Shown in pieces: positions 42,877 to 49,929 of a stretch of DNA of 64,000 nucleotides. The stretch lies in the NCBI GenBank assembly GCA_942492375.1, contig CALOEL010000014.1:496001-560000 (forward strand). The letters are read 5' to 3'. Made by a program: the position numbers and the translations under genes. Under the pieces are notes generated by a model. The model did not search any database. It was given only the letters and a program-made list of their open reading frames with translations, and was not told the DNA's origin. Positions within the stretch are counted from its first letter, which is position 1. Every line of letters begins with the position of its first letter. Source of the stretch: JAHEAO01 sp942492375. Lineage in GTDB: Bacteria > Pseudomonadota > Alphaproteobacteria > Rhodobacterales > Rhodobacteraceae.

Positions 42877-43980
42877 TCACTTCCGCACCTTCCGCGCGCT
42901 TTCCGGCCCGTGCGGATGCTGCGCATGGGGATAGGCCGCGTGATGGTGGTGGTCGTGATGATGATCATGCCCATGGTGATGACCGTGGTCATGGTGATCA
43001 TGGTGGTGGTGATGATGATCCGCCATCTCCAGCCGGCATTCGCCGGTGCAGAACGTATCGCAGAGCACGCAATCCTCGACATTCGAGCCCGGCGCCGAGG
43101 CGCCCTGGCCTTCGACATGGTGGTGATGGCTTTCCTGCACCGCGCCGACTTCGGCCTCGAACCCCAGCACCTGCTCCCGGTACTTGCACATCTGGCAATT
43201 CATGGCGGTGGCGCCGCCAGGATGTTCGGTCACCCGTTCGGCGAAGGTCTCCAGCACCTTGGGGTGGTCATTCAGATAGCCGGCCTTGACGAACTGGATC
43301 TCCGGGTGCTCGGCGGCGACGCGGTCGGTAAAGCCGTAGATCCGGTCGATCAGGATGCCGGTGAAAAGGAAATAGGGGAACACGATCACACGGCTGTAGC
43401 CCAGCCGGGTCACATGCTTCAGGCAGGGTTCCACCAGCGGGAAGGTGACGCCGGAATAGCCGGTCTCGCACCAGCCGAACCCCATGCCTTCCCAGAGCAT
43501 CCGGGCGATCTTCGAGACATTGGCATTGGCGTCGGGGTCAGAGGCGCCACGGCCGATGACGACGAGGCAGGTCTCGGACATCGGCAAGTCGCCCAGTTCG
43601 GCATTGGCGCGGTCGACCGCCTCCTGCACGCGCGCGCCGGCGGCGGCGATCATCTTCGGATCGACGCCCAGCTCGCGGCCATAGCTGACCCCGATCCCGT
43701 TCGCCTTGGCATAGGTGTTCAGCACCGTCGGGATGTCATTCTTGGCATGCATCGCGGCAAACAGCATTCCCGGCACCGCCAATATCCGGTCGCAGCCCTT
43801 GTCGCGCAGCCGGTCCAGCCCGTCGCGGATCACCGGGTTGGCGAATTCCAGATAGCCGTAATCGGTTTCCCAGTCCTCCGGCAGATAGCCGGGCAGCTTT
43901 TCCGCCAACACCGCGAATTCATCCACCGCGGCCTGGCTGCGAGAGCCATGGCCGCAGATCATCACCCCCACCTTCGACAT
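42877..43980 (-). CDS. cbiX: CbiX-type sirohydrochlorin chelatase with Cys/His-rich tail
   Basis: The 367-residue protein has two chelatase repeats: the catalytic His is in ICGHGS (His11), and the second lobe has FPYFLFTGILIDRI. Beyond residue 255 it has an MxCxxC motif (Cys262, Cys265) like the redox cluster of long CbiX proteins. A further CxxCxxxCxxxC (304-315) and a run of about 20 histidines (322-347) follow. CbiX inserts Co(II) into sirohydrochlorin early in the anaerobic pathway. The ATG at 43980 gives the family N-terminus. Confidence 0.93.
   Translation of the reverse strand: MSKVGVMICGHGSRSQAAVDEFAVLAEKLPGYLPEDWETDYGYLEFANPVIRDGLDRLRDKGCDRILAVPGMLFAAMHAKNDIPTVLNTYAKANGIGVSYGRELGVDPKMIAAAGARVQEAVDRANAELGDLPMSETCLVVIGRGASDPDANANVSKIARMLWEGMGFGWCETGYSGVTFPLVEPCLKHVTRLGYSRVIVFPYFLFTGILIDRIYGFTDRVAAEHPEIQFVKAGYLNDHPKVLETFAERVTEHPGGATAMNCQMCKYREQVLGFEAEVGAVQESHHHHVEGQGASAPGSNVEDCVLCDTFCTGECRLEMADHHHHHHDHHDHGHHHGHDHHHDHHHHAAYPHAQHPHGPESARKVRK
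42941..43021 (-). repeat. Low-complexity tract encoding the CbiX histidine-rich tail
   Basis: Iterated ATG/GTG/GTC triplets on the plus strand encode the His-rich segment of CbiX. It is a likely slippage site, similar in kind to the tract in cobW. Confidence 0.7.
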
Positions 43981-43982
43981 TG

Positions 43983-44204
43983 TCACGCGTCCTGCCGGTC
44001 GTCTGCGGCCTTGGGCTCGGCGTGGTCTCGGCCCTTGCGGCGCCGGTCCTTCAGAGTGCCCCAGAGGCCGACGGCAATCGCCGCCCCGATGGCGGCGCCG
44101 GCGACCCAGTGATCGTGGCCGGCAGCATCGGCCAGATGACCGGGATGCGCCACTGCCGGGCTGGCGGCAAGAAGGGCGAGGGGCAGGGCGAGGGTTTTCA
44201 TCAT
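43983..44204 (-). CDS. Small membrane protein heading the cbiX-cob operon (DUF6732-like)
   Basis: The 73-residue protein has a signal-like N-terminus (MMKTLALPLALLAASPAVA), a short periplasmic segment with potential metal ligands HPGHLADAAGHDHW, one membrane helix (VAGAAIGAAIAVGLWGTL) and a basic/acidic cytoplasmic tail. It ends 2 bp before cbiX. The histidines and position suggest a cobalt-related role, but this is inference. AAAGGA lies 5 bases before the first of two adjacent ATGs. Confidence 0.75.
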   Translation of the reverse strand: MMKTLALPLALLAASPAVAHPGHLADAAGHDHWVAGAAIGAAIAVGLWGTLKDRRRKGRDHAEPKAADDRQDA

Positions 44205-44228
44205 GCGTCCTTTCATCCGGGTCCGGAA

Positions 44229-44322
44229 GCCAGAGAGGCGGGCGCAGCCTGCGACGACGCTGCCACCGGATCCCCGTCAGGGTCGACCCTCGGCAACCAA
44301 CCTCTCTGGCCCCGTGAGGGGC
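44229..44322 (-). ncRNA. Structured 5' leader, candidate (variant cobalamin?) riboswitch
   Basis: On the minus strand a hairpin (GCCCC-TCAC-GGGGC, 44322-44309) abuts a perfect 10-bp closing stem. In that stem GCCAGAGAGG (44310-44301) pairs with CCTCTCTGGC (44238-44229). The 62 enclosed bases hold AGGG-TCGA-CCCT, GGGGATCCGGTG and a GCAGC/GCTGC hairpin, giving a three-way junction. GGGGATCCGGTG resembles one conserved piece of cobalamin riboswitches, but the B12 box and the GCCACTG element are missing. It ends 24 bases before the first gene of the cbiX-cob operon. No other gene is seen in 44205-44497. Confidence 0.55.
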
Positions 44323-44497
44323 TTCGTCGCTTCCGCGTATAGGCGGCGCGCCGCGACGGCGCAACGGAAATAGCGGCGGGCGGCGGCTGGAAACCGACGG
44401 CGCGTCCGCGTGCGTTCGCGCAGGGCCGCTGTGCGGGGCGGGTGGTTTCCCGGTCGGAATGGCGCGCTACCTACAGGGGACGGAAAAGGAGGCTGCG

Positions 44498-45472
44498 ATG
44501 GGCAGATTGGTAGAAGGTGAGTGGCAGGCCGAACCGGGCGGAGATGACAGCTCGTCGGGCAGTTTCGAACGGCAAGAGACGAGTTTCCGCAACTGGGTGA
44601 CCGCCGATGGCCGCGCGGGGCCGACCGGGGCGGGCGGGTTCGCGGCTGAATCCGGGCGCTATCATCTCTATGTCTCGCTGGCCTGTCCGTGGGCGCACCG
44701 CACGCTGATCTTCCGCAGATTGATGGGGCTTGAGAACCATATCGGCGTTTCCGTCGTGCACCCGGATCTGCTGGAGGACGGCTGGACGTTCCGCACCGAT
44801 TTTGCGGGTGCGACGGGCGATGAGCTGCACGGATTCGACTATCTCCGCGAGGTCTACGTCAAGGCGAACCCGATCTTCACCGGCAGGGTGACTGTGCCGG
44901 TGCTGTGGGATCGCGAGCGCAATACCATCGTGTCGAACGAAAGCGCCGAGATCATCCGGATGCTCAATTCGGCTTTTGTCGGTATTTCAGATGTCGACGC
45001 CGACTATTGGCCCGAAGATTTGCGCGAAGAGATCGATCGGGTGAACACGCGGGTCTACGACACCGTCAACAACGGCGTCTACCGTGCCGGATTCGCGACC
45101 AGCCAGGCAGCCTATGACCAAGCGGTGCGGGCGCTTTTCGACAGCCTCGACTGGCTGGAGAACAGGTTGAACGGACAGCGCTATCTTGTCGGTGACGGAT
45201 TGACCGAGGCCGACTGGAGATTGTTCACCACGCTAGCCCGGTTCGACCTCGTCTATCACACGCATTTCAAATGCAACCGCCGCCGGCTGGTGGACTACCC
45301 TGCCCTTTGGGCCTATGCGCGGGAGCTGTTTCAGACCGCGGATGTCGCCGAAACCGTCGATTTCGACCACATCGTGCGGCACTACTATTACAGCCACGAG
45401 TCGATCAATCCGCACCGGATCATCCCGATCAACCCGGTGCTTGACTGGACCGTGTCGCACGGGCGCGGCTGA
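44498..45472 (+). CDS. Glutathionyl-hydroquinone reductase (xi-class glutathione transferase)
   Basis: The 324-residue protein has the catalytic Cys in SLACPWAHRTLIFR and the C-terminal helical domain of the YqjG/PcpF family (VGDGLTEADWRLFTTLARFD, YYYSHESINPHRIIP). The enzyme reduces glutathionyl-hydroquinones, releasing hydroquinone and GSSG, in the cytoplasm. The ATG at 44498 has AAAAGGAGG just upstream, which decides against the in-frame ATG at 44459. Confidence 0.92.
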   Translation: MGRLVEGEWQAEPGGDDSSSGSFERQETSFRNWVTADGRAGPTGAGGFAAESGRYHLYVSLACPWAHRTLIFRRLMGLENHIGVSVVHPDLLEDGWTFRTDFAGATGDELHGFDYLREVYVKANPIFTGRVTVPVLWDRERNTIVSNESAEIIRMLNSAFVGISDVDADYWPEDLREEIDRVNTRVYDTVNNGVYRAGFATSQAAYDQAVRALFDSLDWLENRLNGQRYLVGDGLTEADWRLFTTLARFDLVYHTHFKCNRRRLVDYPALWAYARELFQTADVAETVDFDHIVRHYYYSHESINPHRIIPINPVLDWTVSHGRG

Positions 45473-45478
45473 GGCCGG

Positions 45479-45841
45479 TTAATGCGGCGTGCCGTAATGT
45501 TCCACCAGCGCCGAGAGATCTTCGGGCGGCATCCGCGACGGCATCATCGCGCAGGCATTGGGGATATGCTGGAAGATCGACCCGTCCGAGAAAAAGTTAC
45601 TATTCGTCGTGAAGATGATGCGCGCCTGTGGACGCCGGTAGCTTGCGAAATCGGCGATGGCGAAGGCGCTGCCATCTTCGAGAATCAGGTTGAGGACGAT
45701 GATGTCGATATCGTCATCGCGAATCGCCTCGATCGCCTCGTTCTGGGTATGGGCCAACGTCACGTCGCAATTGCGGCGTTCGAGATGACGCTGCCAAACC
45801 CACCCGAGGTCCGGGTTGGCTTCAACAATCAGTACTCGCAT
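45479..45841 (-). CDS. Stand-alone receiver-like protein lacking the phosphoacceptor Asp
   Basis: The 120-residue protein is a single CheY-like domain (MRVLIVEANPDLG at the N-terminus). The phosphoacceptor aspartate is replaced by Asn51 (IIVLNLILEDGSA instead of LxDLxLPDG). The conserved C-terminal lysine region reads AMMPSRMPPEDL without Lys. It should therefore not be phosphorylated in the usual way and may signal by protein binding. It is monocistronic and divergent from the DUF1636-cobC-cobD operon, sharing a 172-bp upstream region. Confidence 0.85.
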   Translation of the reverse strand: MRVLIVEANPDLGWVWQRHLERRNCDVTLAHTQNEAIEAIRDDDIDIIVLNLILEDGSAFAIADFASYRRPQARIIFTTNSNFFSDGSIFQHIPNACAMMPSRMPPEDLSALVEHYGTPH

Positions 45842-46013
45842 GTTTCCTCGACTGCCCGTCTTGGGCCTGTTCGCTACCATTCCCTGCCCGCCAGCCTGTG
45901 CCGAAAGTCTTAATGAGGAGTTAACATTTGCGACGAATCTGTTAACGGACCGCTGCTGTTGCGTCTTCGGCGCAAATCCGCTCAATGTCGCCCTGCGAGA
46001 CGAGAGGACCGGA

Positions 46014-46385
46014 ATGACCACCTGGATCACCATCTGCGATACCTGCAAACGCGAGGGCTGGACGGCGGACGCGCATGGCCAGACCGATGGCGAGACCCTG
46101 GCGGGGCTGGTCGAGGAGGCGGCGCGCGGCGAACCGGTCCGCACACGGAGGAGCTCCTGCCTCATGGGATGCACGCATGGCTGCAACGTGGCGGTGCAGG
46201 CGGCGGGCAAGCTTTGCTACACTATCGGACGGTTCGTTCCTGACCGGAATGCCGCCGAAGCGATCGTTGCATGGGCAGTGCTGCATTCGGCCTCGGAAAC
46301 CGGCCAGGTGCCCTACCGCGAATGGCCGGATGGCGTGAAGGGACATTTTGTGACCCGGCATCCGCCATTGCCGAAAGCGGAATGA
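46014..46385 (+). CDS. DUF1636 family cysteine-rich protein
   Basis: The 123-residue protein has cysteines at 8, 11, 49, 53 and 57 (ICDTCK and SSCLMGCTHGCNVAV) in the pattern of DUF1636, a thioredoxin-like ferredoxin fold family. Homologues often neighbour cobalamin genes, and here its stop overlaps cobC (ATGA). A role as a metal- or electron-handling partner in cobalamin synthesis is inferred. GAGAGGA precedes the ATG. Confidence 0.85.
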   Translation: MTTWITICDTCKREGWTADAHGQTDGETLAGLVEEAARGEPVRTRRSSCLMGCTHGCNVAVQAAGKLCYTIGRFVPDRNAAEAIVAWAVLHSASETGQVPYREWPDGVKGHFVTRHPPLPKAE

Positions 46386-47314
46386 CCGACCGCCGCGATC
46401 ACGGCGGAGGTCTGGATGCCGCGATTGCCCGATATGGCGGCAGCCGCGCCGACTGGCTTGACCTGTCGACGGGCATCAATCCGGTGCCCTATCCGGTGGG
46501 CGAGGTTGCGCCGGGGGCGTGGTCTGCGCTGCCGGACCAGGCGGCAACGGACCGATTGTTGACGGTTGCGCGGAAGGTCTGGGACGTGCCGGACGAGGCT
46601 GCGATCCTGGCGGCACCGGGCGCATCGGCGCTGATCGCGCGGATTCCGGCCTTGCGTCAGGCGGGGACAGTGCACATTCCCGGTCCCACCTATAACGAGC
46701 ATGCGGCGTCATTTGACGCAGCGGGCTGGCGGCTTTCGGAGCGGGGCGCGGATGCGATTGTGGTCGTGCATCCGAACAATCCGGACGGACAGCTCTGGCA
46801 GGAGGCTGCGCTGACGGCGCCGGTCCTGATCATCGACGAGAGCTTCTGCGACCTGCGGCCGGCGGACACGCTGATCAGGCTGGCCGCGAGACCCGGCACC
46901 ATCATCCTCAAGAGTTTCGGCAAGTTCTGGGGGTTGGCCGGGCTGCGGTTGGGTTTCGCGATCGGCGACCCCGCGCTGACCGCGCGGCTGGAAGAGGCGC
47001 TTGGGCCCTGGCCGGTCTCGGGCCCGGCGCAGGAGATCGGGGCGCGGGCCTTGTCCGATACAGGCTGGGCCGAGGCCACACGCAAGCGGCTTGGCGAAGA
47101 TGCCGCGCGCCTTGACGGGCTTATGGCGCGCCATGCCGCGCTGGTCGGCGGAACCGATCTGTTCCGACTTTACGAGGTCGAGGACGCAGCCGAATGGCGG
47201 CATCGTCTGGCACGACACCACGTCTGGTCGCGCATTTTTCCCTATTCAGACCGCTGGCTGCGTCTGGGACTGCCGGCGCCCGATCGCTGGGGCCAACTGG
47301 AAGCGGCGCTGTGA
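46382..47314 (+). CDS. cobC: Threonine-phosphate decarboxylase / aminotransferase-like CobC
   Basis: The 310-residue fold-type I PLP protein has LDLSTGINPVPYP, VVVHPNNPDGQLW, IIDESFCDL and the PLP Lys in LKSFGKFWGLAGLRLG. CobC (CobD of Salmonella) makes (R)-1-amino-2-propanol O-2-phosphate for the nucleotide loop. It overlaps both neighbours by 4 bases, so DUF1636, cobC and cobD are one coupled unit. Confidence 0.93.
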   Translation: MTDRRDHGGGLDAAIARYGGSRADWLDLSTGINPVPYPVGEVAPGAWSALPDQAATDRLLTVARKVWDVPDEAAILAAPGASALIARIPALRQAGTVHIPGPTYNEHAASFDAAGWRLSERGADAIVVVHPNNPDGQLWQEAALTAPVLIIDESFCDLRPADTLIRLAARPGTIILKSFGKFWGLAGLRLGFAIGDPALTARLEEALGPWPVSGPAQEIGARALSDTGWAEATRKRLGEDAARLDGLMARHAALVGGTDLFRLYEVEDAAEWRHRLARHHVWSRIFPYSDRWLRLGLPAPDRWGQLEAAL

Positions 47315-48225
47315 GCCACGCGGCATTGCTGTTCTGGGCGATGTTGCTGGACGCTCTGTTCGGAGAGCCGGACTGGCTCTGGCGGCGGGTGCCGCATCCG
47401 GCGGTGCTGATGGGGCGGCTGATCGGCTGGGCCGACCGCCGGTTCAACGAGGGCAGGAAGCGGAAGCTGCGCGGCGTCGCTGTCATCGCGGTTCTGACTG
47501 TAGCGGCCTGGCTAGCGGGGGTCATGATCGCCGCGCTGCCGCTCGGCGGATTGCTGGAAGTGCTGGCGGCGGCGGTGCTTCTGGCGCAGCGCAGCCTGGT
47601 CGATCATGTGCGCGCAGTTGCGGACGGGTTGCGGCTGTCGCTGGCCTCGGGGCGGCAGGCGGTGGCGCTGATCGTCAGCCGCGACACCGGCGCGATGGAC
47701 GAGGCGGCTGTGGCGCGATCGGCGATCGAGAGCGCAGCCGAGAACCTCTCGGACGGAGTGATTGCGCCGGCCTTCTGGTTCCTGTTGCTCGGGCTGCCGG
47801 GCCTGCTGGTTTACAAGCTGGTCAACACCGCCGACTCGATGATCGGCTACCGCACGCCGCGGCATCAGGATTTCGGCTGGGCGGCGGCGCGGCTGGACGA
47901 TGCGCTGAACTGGATCCCGGCGCGGCTGACCGCGCTGTTGATCGCGCTTGTCCATCTGCGCCTCGATATCTGGCCGCAGGTGCGGCGCGATGCGGCGTTG
48001 CACAAATCCCCGAATGCGGGCTGGCCCGAAGCCGCGCTTGCCCCGGTGCTGAGCGTCGCGCTGGCCGGGCCGCGCAGCTATGACGGCGCGCTGCGCGACT
48101 ATCCGTTCGTCAATCCCGAGGGCCGTCATGCGCTGGATGCCGCCGACATCGAGGCCGCGATCCGCGCGCTGTGGCGAGCATGGGCGCTGGCCCTGGCGCT
48201 GGTGCTGCTGCTTGCGGTTGCGTAA
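47311..48225 (+). CDS. cobD: Adenosylcobinamide-phosphate synthase CobD/CbiB
   Basis: The 304-residue membrane protein matches CobD/CbiB (LLDALFGEPDWLWRRVPHP, RDTGAMDEAAVARSAIESAA, YKLVNTADSMIGYRTPRH). It attaches aminopropanol phosphate to adenosylcobyrate. Start is GTG at 47311 within the cobC stop (GTGA). The C-terminus is a membrane helix. Confidence 0.95.
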   Translation: MSHAALLFWAMLLDALFGEPDWLWRRVPHPAVLMGRLIGWADRRFNEGRKRKLRGVAVIAVLTVAAWLAGVMIAALPLGGLLEVLAAAVLLAQRSLVDHVRAVADGLRLSLASGRQAVALIVSRDTGAMDEAAVARSAIESAAENLSDGVIAPAFWFLLLGLPGLLVYKLVNTADSMIGYRTPRHQDFGWAAARLDDALNWIPARLTALLIALVHLRLDIWPQVRRDAALHKSPNAGWPEAALAPVLSVALAGPRSYDGALRDYPFVNPEGRHALDAADIEAAIRALWRAWALALALVLLLAVA

Positions 48226-48273
48226 GCGCATCCTGCTGCTAACCTGCCCCCGATTGTTCGCTTCGGAGGTGTC

Positions 48274-49449
48274 ATGCGTTTTCCTCTTATTCTCAGTGCC
48301 GCGCTGCTTCTGGCCGGGCCGGCGCTTGCGAATGTGCCCTGCGGCGGTTCGTTTTCCAGCTTTCTGGGCAACGTGAAGGCGCAGGCGGTGGCGCGGGGCC
48401 ATTCGGCCGCAACGGTCGACCGCTTTCTGGCCAATGCCCGGCAGGATCCCAAGGTGATCCGTGCGGACCGGTCGCAAGGCATCTTCCAGATGGATTTCGT
48501 CGACTTCTCGCGCCGGGTGATCAGCCAGAACCGGATCAACAACGGTGTCAGGAACGCACAGAAATACGATGCGATCTTCGATGCGGTGGAACGAAATTTC
48601 GGTGTGTCGCGCGGGGTTCTTCTGGCATTCTGGGCGCTCGAGACCGATTACGGCCAGGTTCAGGGTGACTTCAACACGCTGAACGCCCTGCTGACCCTGT
48701 CGCATGACTGCCGCCGCCCGTCGCTGTTCCAGCCGCAGATCTTCGCCGCGCTGGAGCTTTACGAGCGTGGTGATCTTGACCCGGCGACCACCAAGGGCGC
48801 CTGGGCCGGCGAGATCGGCATGGTGCAGATGCTGCCCGAGGACATCCTGCGCAACGGTGTCGACGGCGACGGCGACGGCCATGTGAACCTGAAGACCTCG
48901 CCCGCCGATGCGCTGATGTCGGGCGGCAAGATGCTGCGCGGGCTGGGCTGGCGTCCGAATGAGCCGTGGCTGCAAGAGATCGTGGTGCCCTCGACCCTGA
49001 ACTGGGCCGAGACCGGGCTGAACCATTCCAAGAGCGTGAATGAATGGGCCAAGCTGGGGGTCCGGCCCCGCGCCGGGTCACTGGGGCCGGGGAACCTGCG
49101 GGCCTCGGTGCTGCTGCCGATGGGGCGGAAGGGGCCGGCCTTCCTGGCTTATCCGAATTTCAACGTCTATTTCGAGTGGAACAAGAGCTTCGTCTATGTG
49201 ACGACCGCCGCTTATTTCGCGACCCGGCTGCAAGGCGCGCCGGTCTACGATGCGGGCAACCCCGATCCGGGGCTTTCCGACGGCCAGATGCAGGCGCTGC
49301 AACAAAAGCTGGCGGCGCGGGGGCATGACGTGGGCGCGATCGACGGCATCCTCGGGGCCAAGACCCGCGAGGCAGTGCAGAGGGAGCAGGCCCGGCTGGG
49401 GCTGCCCGCCGATGCCTGGCCGACGCGGGATCTGCTGAACCGGCTGTAG
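48274..49449 (+). CDS. MltB-family lytic murein transglycosylase with peptidoglycan-binding domain
   Basis: The 391-residue secreted protein has a signal peptide (about 1-19), a MltB-type catalytic domain (catalytic Glu in FWALETDYGQVQG; GEIGMVQMLPEDILRNGVDG) and a C-terminal PG_binding_1 domain (LQQKLAARGHDVGAIDGILG). It cleaves peptidoglycan in the periplasm. GGAGG lies 8 bases before the ATG. A hairpin terminator follows. Confidence 0.94.
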   Translation: MRFPLILSAALLLAGPALANVPCGGSFSSFLGNVKAQAVARGHSAATVDRFLANARQDPKVIRADRSQGIFQMDFVDFSRRVISQNRINNGVRNAQKYDAIFDAVERNFGVSRGVLLAFWALETDYGQVQGDFNTLNALLTLSHDCRRPSLFQPQIFAALELYERGDLDPATTKGAWAGEIGMVQMLPEDILRNGVDGDGDGHVNLKTSPADALMSGGKMLRGLGWRPNEPWLQEIVVPSTLNWAETGLNHSKSVNEWAKLGVRPRAGSLGPGNLRASVLLPMGRKGPAFLAYPNFNVYFEWNKSFVYVTTAAYFATRLQGAPVYDAGNPDPGLSDGQMQALQQKLAARGHDVGAIDGILGAKTREAVQREQARLGLPADAWPTRDLLNRL

Positions 49450-49460
49450 CGCCGGGGGGA

Positions 49461-49483
49461 GGCCCCGGATCGGGTCCGGGGCT
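49461..49483 (+). terminator. Bidirectional hairpin terminator between convergent genes
   Basis: GCCCCGGA (49462-49469) and TCCGGGGC (49475-49482) form a perfect 8-bp stem around TCGGG, with a GT-rich tail ending in TTTC on the plus strand. It lies between the MltB-like gene and a convergent secreted-protein gene. Confidence 0.7.
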
Positions 49484-49493
49484 GCGTTTCGCG

Positions 49494-49853
49494 TTAAGGC
49501 ATCGGCTCGTTCGAGCGCACCGGGAAGCGGGTGCCGTCGCCGATGATCAGCACCAGCCGGTCATCGGCCAGAACGAAGGTGTCGCAGCGCGATCCGCTGA
49601 CCTCGAAATCGACGCAGACCTGGCCATCGGGACCGAGGCTGTAGGTGCCGTTCCACTCTTCGCCACCATCGACATAGGTGTAGATATAGCCGCCGTCGGT
49701 GTCGTAATAAGATTTCGAACCATCGAAGAACTCGATGATCCGGCCCGAAAGCGCGTCCTTGAGCGCGGTGGCGTCCAGTTCCGTATCGGTGTCGCGCAGG
49801 CCCTGGGCCATGGCGGATGTCGTCATCAGCGCCAGCATGATCCCTGTCCGCAT
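49494..49853 (-). CDS. Secreted protein of unknown function
   Basis: The 119-residue protein has a signal peptide (MRTGIMLALMTTSAMAQG) and a small beta-rich domain (TYVDGGEEWNGTYSLGPDGQ, with a cysteine pair CVDF...SRCDTF), probably periplasmic. The glycine and aromatic pattern suggests a lipocalin-like or DUF995-like sensor fold, but this is only a guess. Located between the terminator and mcd. Confidence 0.72.
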   Translation of the reverse strand: MRTGIMLALMTTSAMAQGLRDTDTELDATALKDALSGRIIEFFDGSKSYYDTDGGYIYTYVDGGEEWNGTYSLGPDGQVCVDFEVSGSRCDTFVLADDRLVLIIGDGTRFPVRSNEPMP

Positions 49854-49929
49854 CCGCAGTCCTTCCTGTTGATCAAGGCAAGGATCGGGTTCACGTGGCT
49901 AGAAGTCCAGCTTTAGCGGGCGGCTCCGC

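Noticed and set aside
42941..43021. CRISPR-like or tandem-repeat array
   Set aside because: The periodicity is 3 bases and in frame with histidine codons of cbiX; no repeat-spacer pattern exists here or elsewhere in the window.
44221..44340. Canonical cobalamin riboswitch at the cbiX operon
   Set aside because: The B12 box and the GCCACTG and CTGTAAG elements are absent, so it is reported only as a structured leader of unknown class.
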